DNA of 64,000 nt. Origin: Protonemura montana. Taxonomy: Eukaryota > Arthropoda > Insecta > Plecoptera > Nemouridae. The stretch spans positions 12,652,418-12,716,417 of the forward strand of contig OX387605.1 in the NCBI GenBank assembly GCA_947568835.1, written 5' to 3'. This document shows positions 48,501 through 61,600 of this stretch, one piece after another. The notes beneath the pieces were generated by a model. That model ran no database searches and was not told the DNA's origin. It saw only the letters and a program-made list of their open reading frames with translations. Within the stretch, counting starts at the first letter, position 1. Each line of letters starts with the position of its first letter. Both the position numbers and the translations under genes were made by a program.

Positions 48501-51500
48501 GCAGCTGGGAGAGGGTGATCGGGCAGGTGGATTATGGATTGATGTTTGCTATTAAATGTTTGAAAATGGCTATAATTCGATGAAGACAGATTGGGTCTAC
48601 TCTTATCTCAATCAATTGAAATCAGTGATGACGAAAACTATTTGAACTGTGTTTTGAATGCTAAGTGAAAAACAACTAAATTTCCCAACGTTTTGTAACA
48701 AGTACCTGTTACTTTACTAAGGGTAAAAGAATGTCCTAGTATTTGTTATAGTGTTCAAAAGGTATTGAAGTTTGGAAGTAAGCACAACTAGTGCTACAGG
48801 TACTCACTCCAGGTACAAGCAAAGCAACCTGCGCTGTCTCCCGAGCTGCATCTATTGCACTGGCAAGAGCAAGCCTAGATTTTGACAGCAGATGTGTGTC
48901 ATTCTGCACTTGGCGTGCAAGCGCGGCCAGCTCCTTGTGCACGCGATCGGTGACGGCAGTGGCGGTTAAAATTACAGTTCCTGCATTGAGCATCACACCT
49001 GCACAGAGTGATTTTGTATTAGGGGCCTTTGTTAGGTTGAGAGACAAAGGATGGGACATGCTGTAACATTGACAAAGCAATAAATATATGAACTATCCAT
49101 CTATAAGTTAAGCGTAGGCTTAAGTCTTTGTAGTTAATAGCAAAGGATCAAATTTCTGGGATCCAGCTGCTCCAGAAAAAAGAATAAAGCAGGTCCATAT
49201 TAAGGCAATAACATTGAAATAGAATTTCTTCGTATTTTTTATCAAAGACTTTTTGGGACATAAAGCGTCTTCTTAATGGACTCTATAAGGTGTTATAGCA
49301 TATTAGCCAACTCAAAGCCATAAGGAGTTCTTACCTGTAGCATTAGTATCAGCCTGCAGATGGCGCCTTATTTCCGAGGACAGTTCCTGACTTCTCGAAG
49401 CCATTGTACCCATCACCTCTGTCGCCAGCTTGGTCATCTCAGTTGGTAGATCTGTGAATCACAAATTAAATGGTTTTGTATTTGTATTTGTATTTTTTTT
49501 TGTCCGTGACAAGTACAGTATACAAGTATGGGCAACGTCAGGTTAGCTATAGTATAGGCATATAATATTGGTAGGGGTGAAGTACAATAGAGATAAGATA
49601 ACAATAATAATAAAAGTAATAATAAAAATACATATTTACAGATGACAGTTTTGCAAATCGTTAGAGATAATATTTATCAAGGGAGTAGAAGGGGTTGTTG
49701 AGAAGGAAGATACGCAGTTTTGAGTCGAAGGAGCTGCGGGTAGGTGAGTCTTTGACGAGGGCAGGAAGGTGATTGTGGATTTTGGTACAAAGGTATAGGG
49801 GGCTGTGTTCAAAAAGTGTGGTTTTGTGGGAGAGGGCTCGGATTTCATGTCTTCTCCTTGTTGCGTGGGAGTGAACGGAGGAGTTTGGTGGGAATAGGTC
49901 AGGGTGGGATCTGACTAGGGTGCTTGTGATTTGGATGTGGGTGCAGGTGAGGGTGAAGATTTTGAGAGTTATGAAGAGGGGTTTGCATGTCTTACAGTTA
50001 CGGCAGGATGCTCCTGCAATAATGCAGACCACTTGTTTTTGGGCAATAAAGATTCTTTTTGCTTGGGGGAAGGTGCCCCAGAAAAGGAGGCCGTAGGATA
50101 AAAGTGAGTGTAGGTGTGCATGATAAACTAGTTTGACAGTGGGGGGTTGACAATCTTTTTTAGTCGGCGAAGGAGGAAGCAAGTGGTTTTGATTTTGGAG
50201 AGGGTTTTCTGAACATGGAGTGTCCAGTCTAGGTTAGGGGTGATGTGGATGCCAGGAATTTAGTCGAGGGGGCACTAGGAATTACTTTGTTGTTGACTCG
50301 GATGAGGGGGGAGTAGTCGGGGGGGTTTGTCTTAGTGTGGAAGTTGATGAAGGTGGACTTTGCTTGCTGTAGGGCTAGTTGGTTGTTTAGACAATAGGAG
50401 GAGATTATAATTGTTTGGGAGTTTGCAGCTTGGGTGAGGGAGCTGGAAGGTTGGGATTTTGGGCTGGTGAGGAGGTGGGTCGTGTCGTCTGCAAATTGGA
50501 AGAGGGAGCCTTGAGTTATAAGTTGGGGAAGGTCATTGACGTAGAGGAGGAATAGTAGAGGGGAAAGCACCGAGCCTTGGGGTACACTTTGTTTGTTGTT
50601 TGTGTTTGTTTCAAGCACTTGAGTTGGTTATAAAATCAACTGAATTTTAAAACCAATGTCATATTGGACTTGCATTTCTAATTATTGTTATTAATGTGGG
50701 TATAAAATAAAATAAAATATTTTGTTGTTGAAGCACAATTGTTTAAAGGCAGAGGATTTTTGTATATTTGAAATATTAATATTTAACAGTGTTTTTGGGT
50801 AGCAAACAATTATGATGTTTTGTCCCTGTGTATTTGTTCACAATTTACATGACCAAACGACTGACCGATTTGATGAAATATTTAGAATCTTTCAAATGTT
50901 TGGTATCATAATTTTTTTAACAATTTTCAGGGAATAAAATGTAATTTTAAGAGAAAATCATATTTTGAAAGGACAATGTATTATTTATATTCACCATCCT
51001 CTTTCAAAAAGGTCAGTAATTGTCATGTAGCTCGACATGCTCAACCCTACCCTGCTTGCATAGGGTTTGCCTAATTATACAATCAATTTAACAACAGATA
51101 TTATAAAACCCAAATAAATAAACAATGGTGCCAAGAAAAATGCTGCTAAAAATGTTCTTATTAAAAATGTATTTTATTCCACAGAACAATTTTTATCGTT
51201 TGACAAACTTGATAAATAATGCATGTGCTAAAATGTGTGGCATGTGCATGCCTAATGCCGCAAGGCCAATCGGGACTTATAAACATATTATTATTATTTA
51301 TTATTATCATAGAAATCAAATGGCTCAGTATTCATTAATAAAGTGGCCCATTCTTACAACACCAATCATAAACATCTACCAAGAATCCAGAATCACAGTA
51401 CAGCCCTATACCAAACTGGCTTATACTACAAGGGAGCAAATCTCTTTAAAGCCCTTCCCGATACCATGAAGAAAGTAGAGAATACGAGGAATTTTACACG

Positions 51501-54500
51501 AACAGTTAAAGAATATCTTGTAAATGATGAATTTTATTCATTTTCCACTTAGATGAATTTTATGGAGACTTTTAAAAGAATGTATTAACCTTTTGACGAT
51601 GTATAACTGCTAATAAGTATGTATGTTACGGATTGAAAATAAATAAATTAATTAATTAATATAGTAGATCCCAATAAAGCCCTCTTTAGTAATACTTCAG
51701 TACTAAATGTACAATATAAATGTATAGACAAGTAAGCTATGGTCACCAGTTAACTGCATAATAAAAAAAATAAAATATACTAAATAAATAATAAATACTG
51801 AAAACAGAGCACGAACCAGCCACAGAGCGCAATGTAAATTTGAGTGTTTGGGAGTGATTTCCACGTAATTCCTCGATGCGCCGGTAAAGGTTGGCACGCA
51901 GGGTTTCCAGCGCCACCAGCGTAGTGGTGGCCTGCGCTGGTAATGTATGCAGTGCCGTATCGAGTCGCGCAGCTATCTGCAGCTGCGCCACCACGCCAAA
52001 CCTGCAGCACACAACACCAGGGGGGTTTGAATTTCAAAACATAAAAGTGCTAAAGCATTTTTTGTTAATCAACCGGATAGTTTATCTATTTAAAAGTAGA
52101 TCCAAACAATCAGGTTATATATTTTATTAGATTTTTATACTGACAATAGCACTTATGCAACCTATTCCATTTATCTAGGGACCAAAACACTAAAATAAAA
52201 AAAATAAAAAATGTAAATTTGCACATTTCCACAGCTCTCTTTTATTATATGAATCCTCGTTTTTAATGGTTGTAATAAAATAGAATATGAAAGTATTCTT
52301 TAAGCCTGATGTTGTATCAGTTACAATTATTACAAAATAAATTAATGAGGACAAAGAAAAGTTCAAACAAGAAAAAAAAAATACTGGACAAAAAAGAATA
52401 AATCAGACACTTATAAACCCCCACAAAAAAAAGCAATAGACAGCAAACATGATCATGTATCATAAACCCATTTACCTTGTCAAAGTGTGAGAATAAATAA
52501 AAAAATAGGTACTTATACAACACTGTAGACTTCCAATCTGTTCACAAATAAATAATTAATTAAATTAACGATGATAATTACAGGCAATGGCATTCATGTA
52601 ACATAGCTGTCCTATATAATTAAATGCACTTACAAAAGGATGGCTGATGCAATGACAAAGAGCAAACCCTCAAAGAAAAAGCAGAGCTCGCAACAGCGAG
52701 TCTTGCTGTGCGACTTTGAGCAACATTTCTGACAGACAGCGAACAGGAATACTGAAATTAGAGAACAATGTTACCATTTTGAATTATAGTTTTATTATAT
52801 GTTGGTATAAGCAACTCTTGTTTCCAACATAATTACTCTGAGAAGACTATGACGCTAATTCTTACTAGATTTGATGCACAGTCACGATATATGGCCCATG
52901 GGTAATGATTGAATGTCGTTACTTGTTAAAAAAAAGTTGCTACCAATGAAAGTGATTACGGCAGCCAGGAGCAGGAGGTACCCGATAACCATGTGAGGTA
53001 GCGAACGTAGAAAGAACTTTTCAACAAACCGCTCATCAAGACCTCGATGGGCACGTAAAGTTGCCAAGAGAACATCTGCAAGACAAGAGACTTGATGTTG
53101 AAAAAAATCTGTGTGTTAATAGGCCCAACCAAGCTTAATAAGATTATTTGTATCTTCTGGTGCCGAGTCTCCAGTGAAATGTATGGAATATCATGCTGAG
53201 CAATTAACCTTATATAAAAGCTTTAAAATGGCGATGTTCAACTTTTTAGTTTGTATCTGACCAGCTGACCAGCTGACCAGCTGGGGTAACATTTTTCTGT
53301 ACATGTTGATTTAAATTGCGAAATTTGGTTAAAAACGTGTGGAATTGGGTTATAATTGTTCAAAATTAAAATCTTCACACTATTGTGACACTTTGAGGGT
53401 GATTTGAAAGCGTTTTTTTGGTGAAATATTGATAATTATGTTTGAAATTTCCTGCCTAGGAAAATTGGAGCCATGTCTCACAGCTCGATTTTTATTTGAT
53501 TCAAAACTTGCCTTTTACTCACCCGCAGCAGCTCGGTAATACTCTTCATGCATGTCTATGAAAGTAATTGAAGAAATTGAGCCCAAACGCTGTTATTTAC
53601 GTTCGTTTTAAGTGAAATAGAAATGATTTTGCAAAAAGTTTGACAGATTCATTCATTTGTTTGGTTTTTTGACCACTGCAGGGTGAACGAATTCTTAAAC
53701 TTATCTTTGCGGCAGTGCATTCAGGATATTTAAACGTCAAAAAGGATTAGAACATCAAATACTTTTTAGAAACCAGTCAAACATTGCTGGGAATAATTTT
53801 AAATCTTACATGACTTCAGAGCACGACCCAACGCGACATTTATACGGTGATTTGATGGGATTTTCATTATGAATTTTATTTAAAACTGGGTGGCAAGGAA
53901 AGGTTTTGACAGTTCTCAAACAATGTCAAACAACTTAACTACCAAAGAAACTTACATTTTGTCAATTTTAAGTGCTTATCAGTTCATTTAACAGGTTTTT
54001 AGCCATATCTGGTGGAGATGTAAAAGGTATTTCACAAGTTTCACTCTCTAAGAAATATTTCACGGAAATCTTTTGACAGCCAACGTCGTTTGTTTTCGAA
54101 ATTGTCATCGTGGTCACTTTGGAATTCACAGAGTTTCCACAATGCAGTGACCCCAAGTGAAATAAGCGGCAAATTTCAAATAAAATAAATGGGGGTACTT
54201 TTGGTTGTGGTCCCATTAGAGGCTTTACATTAAAACCAAAATGCACAATCCCTCAAAATCTTAAGGTGCCGTTAGGCATCGGGTTCTGCTAGTATAGAAT
54301 TTAATAGCCTCACCAAATGAAATCTAGTATTGTTGAGATTTGTTGACATAATCTTTGCCTATTGTTGGACTACCTACACATTTTTTTATAGAAAGTAATT
54401 TTTGACACTTGACTGTGATTGTTTGCAAGTGGGTGGAAACAAAGCCCTAGCTTAAAATTGTCAAAAACTGGCTGTTCATTTCACCCTGGTTATTTTGCCA

Positions 54501-54851
54501 AACCTAAAAATTGCCAATCGACCAAAATGGATCTTATGACCAGATTAATTAAAAAAATATGAAGTACCAATATACACTCTTCAAACTACTGTAGGTAAAA
54601 GTGAAATGGTCAGACAAAGAAAAAAATTGAGTAGAATTGTAAATTGTTTTTCTCACATTTCAAATGATCCAAAATAGGATCCAAATTGACTACAAACACT
54701 GACCTTCCAAGTCTTCAAGCATAGGGTCTGTGAAGTCTTGCACGAGAGTGACCAGTGGCCCAATCAGCAGCGCAGAGGGCTCGCTATATAGAGGCAAGCT
54801 ACGCTCGAGTTCTTCACCACTTCGCTCGTTGCACATCGGTTCATGGACTAC
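41884..54851 (-). CDS. prom: prominin, 15 exons found, signal-peptide exon missing
   Basis: Exons: 54704-54851, 52944-53075, 52634-52751, 51817-52001, 49335-49451, 48808-48998, 48206-48504, 47668-47860, 47137-47280, 44784-44927, 44154-44333, 43472-43675, 42605-42844, 42096-42192, 41884-41990. Phases agree; 832 residues (human PROM1 865). Prominins are cholesterol-binding glycoproteins of membrane protrusions. The fold is complete except for the first exon(s). TM1 is HMVIGYLLLLAAVITF. A Cys-rich cytoplasmic loop follows (CQKCCSKSHSKTRCCELC), then TM2, a long extracellular loop, TM3 (LLVLVPGVHGIVTLIV), TM4, a second loop with Cys and Asn-glycosylation sites, TM5 (WVTHLLMAIALMAMMLLS) and a short basic tail. 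The donor of exon 43472-43675 (AGA|GTTTTG) is weak; 43463 is an alternative. The protein should begin upstream of 54851, before the neighbouring gene's end at 55656 or further. Confidence 0.9.
43100..43260 (-). mobile_element. short LINE 3'-end fragment with ATT-type tail
   Basis: On the minus strand a stretch like a LINE C-terminus and 3' UTR ends in AATAAACATTATTATTATT. Only about 160 bp remain. It lies in the prominin intron between the exons at 43472 and 42844. Confidence 0.45.
43299..43348 (-). repeat. 50-bp duplicate of a prominin exon segment
   Basis: It is identical to 43527-43576 (inside the prominin exon 43472-43675) at 49 of 50 positions, in the same orientation. It is flanked on both sides by AGAGATGCAT and lies just upstream, in the sense of the gene, of the LINE end at 43100-43260. 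Confidence 0.95.
45374..46330 (-). mobile_element. LINE (CR1/Jockey-like) 3' fragment
   Basis: The minus-strand frame 45692-46162 encodes the RT C-terminal region: AYTALVRPSLEYGGVIWDPY, RVQRLAARRVTG and ELGWESLESRRTRARL. A further piece upstream (about 46250-46320) resembles the endonuclease-RT linker (LNKYYLEVF), so the RT core is missing. The 3' end is an AAATAAAT tail at about 45374-45390. It lies in a prominin intron. Confidence 0.8.
45496..45560. repeat. (TAA)n microsatellite
   Basis: About 21 uninterrupted TAA units inside the 3' part of the LINE fragment; further imperfect units start near 45437. Confidence 0.95.
46344..46400. repeat. hairpin remnant of the SINE family
   Basis: Arms of 23 nt, 46344-46366 and 46378-46400, pair at 21 positions and carry the SINE's CTCAAAAATTG / CAATTTTTGAG arms and the body start GTGTTCATAATAATAAAA, with the tRNA-like head missing. 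Confidence 0.7.
49474..50640 (-). mobile_element. 5'-truncated LINE with partial reverse transcriptase
   Basis: Minus-strand frames 50229-50618 and 49661-50182 hold RT motifs: QGSVLSPLLFLLYVNDLP, the catalytic FADDTTHL and, further on, KLVYHAHLHSLLSYGLLFWG and a C-terminal LLNNPFYSLDKYYL. The frame is broken about once between the two parts. The 3' tail consists of ATTTGT-type units at about 49477-49492. It lies in a prominin intron. Confidence 0.88.
51230..51662 (+). mobile_element. LINE 3' end, different family
   Basis: The plus strand encodes an RT C-terminus (YKGANLFKALPDTMKKVENT, FTRTVKEYLVNDEFYSF, stop) followed by a 3' UTR and an AAATAAATTAATTAAT tail ending near 51660. A second tail-like (ATT)n block at 51286-51310 just before it suggests two stacked LINE ends. 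Confidence 0.75.
53203..54295 (-). mobile_element. non-autonomous Helitron/Helentron-like repeat, copy 2
   Basis: It is the reverse-orientation relative of 32629-33552. The minus strand starts TACTAGCAGAACCCGATGCC and ends CTTTTATATAAGGTTAAT. It contains a small TGACCAGC tandem repeat at about 53260-53283. It lies in the first recognised prominin intron. Confidence 0.6.
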
Positions 54852-55655
54852 CTACAGGAACCAGAGACAATGACCACAAAGCCACAGCATGTTAGTAATG
54901 AGTTACCCTGACAGATTGAAAACATTTGTTTTCTTGGTAAAGGCTGCCACTTGGATCTTTGAGTTAAATATTTTCTTTAGTTTTTACAGAAACCAAATTT
55001 GCCAAATAAAGTTACCCTTGCACTGCCAATATACACCCAGTGAGTAGGACTGGTAAGGCTCAGTGTTTGTTTCACTTTTAAGTTTTCCAATTAGGTAACA
55101 AAGAAAATAATACAAGGTTTATGACCATGTTGGCAGCAGCACGTTGACAGTGCACGTTGACCAGTAATATAGTTTGATCCGTCATATGGCAAGATCTAAA
55201 AACTTACAAAAAGTACTTATCATTGGTACATTTAATTGTACTAACATGTATATAAGAGAATGTCACACCTTGACATCAAAATACACAACACATAAATCAC
55301 ATTCCATTTTCACAACATAATCGCGTCATATGCGCTTTTAATAGGTAGGTATATTTACTATATTGCCAAGGTTGGAACTACAGAAACAACCACAAATTTA
55401 CAAGTACAAATAAGAGCAAATGGTACACAAGTATTAAGAAGTAGTAATAGAATTTCAAATTTAGAAATTCCTCTGCAATGAACAAAAGAAGGAGAACGCA
55501 GGTAAATGCAGGTTAATTAAGGGGAGAGAACCAGCCGTTATGCACTCTAATAATTAGGAAGACAAATAAGATATTAAGGTATGAAACTAGCCTGATCTGA
55601 TAATATCAAGTCACTACTAAAAATTTCTTCTGTAAGGATCACATGGCCTAAGAGT

Positions 55656-58600
55656 TCAGAATAGTTTAAAGATGCTGGGCTTGCTAGAGTTGTTACTGAA
55701 GTTGAAGGTGAACGCCTCGCTACGGGGCTTCTGCTGGGCGTTGCTACTTTCATTTGGGACTGTTGGCGGATCTCCAAACATGGACGTCTGTGGCAGTGGA
55801 GCAGAGCCCATGAAGCCAAACCCTGCAATAGAGGATCAGGACCAAATTTTGAAAATTGTCACTTTCCGTTACCCAGTCCTTTCTCTTAACTCATATCAGA
55901 CAACTGTTAAGATTTAAAATTTATTTGTGTTTGTTTCACTGCCTCTAGCTTACAGCAGGCAGTTAAGGAGTTATTTGTGCTTAAAAAATATCAACCCAAA
56001 AACATACGGCCTTGAAACCAAACAGCACAGAGTCACAAGCCGGCAGACAGAAATGCTACAAATAAAAAGATCAGACTAGGTATTTCACCAAAAGAAAACA
56101 CACAGTTTTGCTCACCATCTGGCTCCAGAGGTGGTGGTGAACAGCAAGGAGACTTGTACTGGAAACTCTCGTTGGAAGAGCTGTCATGTAAGTCAGGTGC
56201 AGCAAGACCCTGACGGTCCCCAATAAGAGACAAACCAGGGCTCGGAAATGCAACGAGGGGGGATCCTTCATAATCTTCGCTTCCTATCTCGTATCGCATT
56301 CTATCTCCTTCAGCCTGTCTCGGCGTGTAGAAAACATCGTTGCCTTGGCTCAGGAGCTGCTTCGGGGTATGCCGCCCGGTGTCCTGTGTCTGATCCGGAG
56401 ACTGGGATGTGATGGTGTGATGCACAAATTGGCTGCTAGTTAGAGTAATTTCATTGCCCTGGCTTGCAGACTGGTCAGTAGTTTGAGCAACATTATTACC
56501 CTGGCTCCCAAATTGGTTTAAAGTTTGTTCATCGCCATCGTTCAAGGTACCAGCCTGGTTTGTAGTTAAAGCAGAACCATTGCCCTGGCTCCCAAACTCA
56601 CATGTCGTTTGTCCAGTAGCATTATTCTGACTCCCATACTGGCCAGATGTTTGCGCAATACCATGGTCAAGGATCTTGGTTTGTTGGAATTCTATCTGGC
56701 TACGTAGCTCGCTGGGTAATGCTTCTTGGCTTGAAAGCTGTTGTCGAGCCTGTGGTTGCTGGCTATGCAAAGTTATATTTGAATACAGTTTGCTATGACT
56801 TTGCTGTCCTTGAGTCAGTTCATTGCTAAATTGCAGGACTGGAATTTGATTGGCTTGTGAGATTTGATTTGAAAACTGTTGACCTACTGGCTGGCTTACT
56901 GGTTTTTGAATCTGAGCCTGTTGGCTTGGAAGTTTCTGCCCTTGAACTGATTGACTAGGAAACTGCTCGTTTTGTTGATGGTATTGCAACTGTTCATTCA
57001 GAGACAGTTCTTTGGAGTGTTCGTGGTCCTGCTTGTCGCACTCTCGGAGAGATGGCCCAAGCTGGTTCCTGCGCGTTTAATGGAGATCAAAGGTTAAGCA
57101 AAATAATGCAAATTTTAGATAAGCTTAAAAAAAAATACAACTTAAACTACTGTGCGCGGTACTTATTTCCCTAGGCGAAAAATGATCTATCGATTGGAAA
57201 CCTCAATATTAATTCATTCACTTATTTCCCTCAAAAGGCCACTTCACAGTCAAGTTGACGTACATTATAAATCCAATGACACATTTTTTTCACATGAGAG
57301 AATATAAAGTCGGACATCTACGTACATTTGCAAACAGAAAATAAAGCAGTAAGGAAGGTATCCAAATGGTACGAAAGCAACTACTTACTTCTGAACATCA
57401 ACAAAGTGGTAGCGCTAAACTTTAAACCAGACCGACGCAATATATCTCCATTAATATACCTAAAGATTGCTTGGAAAAAGAGTAAAAGTATAAGAATTGA
57501 TAAGGAAACGAAATACCTGGGAATTACTATTGATAGCACCCTAAAATAGACGTCACACGTCAAAAACCTACTACTTAAAGTTCTAGCAGGTTGCTATTTA
57601 CTGAAAATATTTATGAGCACATGCGATGCAAATTCAGCAAAACTTGTTTATTATGCGTAAATCAACTCGCACCTTCAATACGGAGTTGTATTATGGGACC
57701 ATGCACCAGCTGTGAAAAAGCTATTCACAGCACAGAAAAGGGCTATCAGAATATAAGCAGGAGCAAGTTTTAACCCATGTGCTGAGGTGTTTTATAAAGA
57801 TAGTTGCAAACCGCTAGTAATAAAAAACAAAACAAGAAGCAATTTTAAAAGGGTCTTAAAGGCATGGTGCTTAGATACATATTTTTACAGTGTGGAAGAA
57901 TGATATTTTATTGACAAGACGTAACGACGTACTATTATGTATCATGACTCATGAGTTGGAATGTAAACCAAATTAATGTATTTGTTTGTGATTGTAACTT
58001 TTACTGCACATAGCTGTATTTATTATATATGTTTTTTAATTTGTATTGACTTTTCCAAAATTATTTTTACATAATCAATCTGGACCAATTAAATTATTAT
58101 TATTATTATTACATAAAATCAAGCGCTGTTTACCTGTATGCACTGGCTTCAGAAACCAGAGGCTGGAAGTAAGGAGAAGAATTTCTTATCTGCTGAGATC
58201 CCAATTCCTGCAAGCATGGAAAAAGTTAAGCAAGGGCCACTGAGAACTATCAACATTAGCAGGTAAGAGTGCCATGCTTTTAGCAATGACTCATCCAGGC
58301 TTAAAACTGGTTTCAACTTATCATCGGTTTTGAAAGCAATATCTGATGAGTGATGACACATATGGATTGACACATGCTGGTAGCAATTTGTAATTATGGA
58401 TGCTGGTTTCTGCTTAGTAACGAAATGATGGGCATGCATACCTGTTGGTTGAACATCAAGCGAGGAGCATAGTGGAATTCAGGCGACTGCCTCAGTTTTT
58501 TTAGGTACTCATCTCGAGACATTTTGCTAGAGGCAAAATGCTGAGAATAGCTAATTTCCTCCTGGCTGCCTTGAAACTGGTCATAACAAAAGAATTCATC

Positions 58601-61600
58601 ATTGGTTAGTGAGTGATATAATCACCATAAGGTCTTGTATTTTACCAATCTATCTAGCACAAAATTCACCAACAGTTCCTAAGATATTTGGGTACACACA
58701 AAGCATCATTTGGCATTTTATTATTATGAACACTACTAGTCTCAAAAATTGATGCCCAAACGGGGACTCGAACCCCGATCTCCACCTATCGTGGGTGTTG
58801 CTTTAACCCATTGAGCTACTTGGACACATGCTTTTTGAGACGATTTTGGTGTATTTGATGAGAATGACGGATCTCCAAGAAGTAGAACCGATTCTAGTGA
58901 CGCTATACTACGTCAAAACCATTTAATCTCGAGTAACTCCAATTGGATGCGTTGTTTTTATTTGAAATCATTTAGCATTGTTCACTTATCAGTATAAAAA
59001 ATCAGAATTGGCACTGAATACTAACTGATCTAAATGCCACCAAATAACTTATCTATAGTAAAAATGTAAGATTGCCAAAAAGCTGGCATTCGAATTGGAG
59101 AAGAGGAAGGAAGAAAATACAACAAGAAGAAATAGCTGTTTGCAAAAAATATCATTATCAAGGCAGAAGCTGAAATGTTGCAGAGCACCTCAACAACTTT
59201 CACAATCGAACATTTCTACCTCGGAAGCTGGTTTTGTTTCCTTCTTTCCTCTTTTCTAATTAGTTTAAAGATACTAAGACTGAGATTATGACCTCAATGC
59301 ATAGGAGAGCAAAGTCAAAAAGTCTAGTTATTAAACATTGGGATAATTATTTGACATCTATGCTTATCAATAAACGTTAGGATATTTAGATAATTAAAAG
59401 CTGTTGTAACCTATTGCAGTTACAAAGTCTGAAAAGGTATGAATACGCAATGGCCAAAACCTGATATACATACCATATCCTGACTGGCACTGGGAGCACC
59501 TTCCATGTTGTCGTCCTCTCCTGCAGCCTGACCTGGGATGTTCCCACTGACACCAGTGGCCGCGTTTCCATCTGGCACTCCTGGAGTAGCGCCTTGCTCT
59601 TGCATAGGAGTTCTGGGAGCGTAAGTGGACGGCGGCCACTCCGACAAATGTGGAGGGACCTCCGCCACCCTTCCATTCCCTCTAGACTCGGTCACTGGGA
59701 TTCCGGGTATTATCGGACGTTGCTTGCCAGCATATCTAATTCCACCGCGGACGGTCGTTGTAAACACAGAGTCACCCGCTTTAAATGTTGATATTTCTGG
59801 CAAGTCTTGCGTGGACTGGACAGTTGGCAATTCTAGAGTAGCCAGTGCCATAATAACGTCGGTATTTGAGACACGCTCTTGATATGGAAATGCCTTCACA
59901 CTGTGATTATTTGGTTTATGATTGGCATGTGAAAAGTCTTGAGAAGAACTTATGCGCTCATGAAGCTGTGTCGGTTTTTCTGCCTGTGCAAGTTTTTGAG
60001 GGGAATCGGCTAGTTGAAGACCTTGAGAATAAGGCTCTGCATTTTGCTCCATTGGCATGCCTTTAGGCTGTGAAATTTGCAAAGAATCCTCCATTGTAAC
60101 AGGATTTTGTAAATCTAAGTTGTCAATTTCCATTGATTCTTCAACGTTTTGGGGTTGATCTTGGGATGATATCTCTACTTGCATAGGAGCTTCAGAAGAT
60201 CTTGACTGAGATGCAATTAATACGTCAGTGGGTTTTGTTGGAGTATTTCGAGGTGTCTGACAGTTTTGTAGGGAGTAATCCATCTCTTGTGCAGGGACAG
60301 AGGCATCAGCTTCCAAAGTCAATGGAATGTTTGGCTGACTTTCTTCAAAGGAGAATAAAGATTCACCATCGCAGCTGGGCCAGCTTCGTTTGGCATAACG
60401 AGCACGCACGATGTCTAGCGATGCTTGACGGCTGCATGCTGTTGGCAGCAACGGGGTTTTTGGCAGGGATTGCAGAGTCTGCAAAGCAACCGGCCAACAA
60501 TTAAAAATTGATCAACAGGACTTGGTTCTTTGATGTAACAAAGCTTACTTTTTGGGGCTTTTCTCCTATATAATAATTAAACGGCCAAGGTTATGGTAAA
60601 ATGGCTTCCAGTTTTTAGTAAGCTGTATACCCCCTTTTTTCTTCTACAATAATTAACCATTTTATTACTGAAAATATTTTAACAACAATTTTCTTCCACC
60701 ACCCTGACTTATTCTGTAAAAGATGCTGGTACATACCAAAAACGATGCGATATTCCGAGATTTTTGACCAGTGCAGCTGGCAACAGGCATCGCCGCAACA
60801 GGACCAATAGGTAGCGTAGCTAGAAAAGAGAAAATGATCACTTAATAAGGTGTGTTCGCGATTAAATAAAAAAATAACTGTTTTAGCTATACAGCTAAGG
60901 CTAATGAGTAATAATGGGGTATTTGATTGGCCTGCAATGGGGTGGGTTTGAAACTTGCTTGATGACTTCATGTTCTCCAGTGGGTTTGCACTAGAGGTGG
61001 TCGCGTGACTTATGACTTTAGGTGTGAGTGTGCGTGAGTGTGCACGCACCTCAAATGATCGTGCGTAATTGTGCAGGGCATACAGTCACAGGTGAATCGT
61101 GATACGCGTATCACAAGGTGAAAATGGTCCACAAAAAAAATTCGATTGGTTCGGTTGAACCGATTGGTTCAAATTCTGACAAAGTGATCATCTTTGTACG
61201 AAAAAAGACGGCCAAGAAAGCGCACCTGTGTTTGCAGGGTTCGTTAGCAGCGATGTTTGTGGGTTACCAAGTTATTTTTGTACAAAGATGTAATTTTTGG
61301 TATAATTGCCCAAGGAGATTTGCAAATAACATCATTTAAAGAAGATTTTTTTGTTCACCGCAAATCGCCACTGCCATGGTTATGACTGCTATGTTCCAAA
61401 TTTTGTGAAATTTTGTCGTGGTTATGGGTTCAAAAAGGCGTGCATGATTTAGCGTGACAAAAAATATTTTTTTGTCTATTGTGACCGGGCGTGAATGGAT
61501 TTCCACTCACGCGACCACTTCTATGTTGCACCAGCTCTGAGCGAGAGCGATCGCACCCAAACACGAGATAACTTAAAGTTGTCAGCACTGTCAGCTGTTT

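Noticed and set aside
48101-48583. 160-codon plus-strand frame
   Set aside because: Antisense shadow of the prominin exon 48206-48504, whose phase and family fit are clear.
53260-53283. CRISPR-like or regulatory tandem repeat
   Set aside because: Only about three TGACCAGC units inside a transposon copy; ordinary replication slippage.
54852-55655. signal-peptide exon of prominin
   Set aside because: Two small candidates (near 54907-54950 and 55250-55290) have possible donors in the right phase, but neither encodes a signal peptide, so none is called.
58753-58826. tRNA gene on the minus strand
   Set aside because: Foldable acceptor stem and B box, but the same SINE context and an abnormal anticodon loop.
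59394-59676. minus-strand frames overlapping the exon at 59474-60478
   Set aside because: Alternative frames of the same DNA; only the 335-codon frame fits the flanking splice phases.
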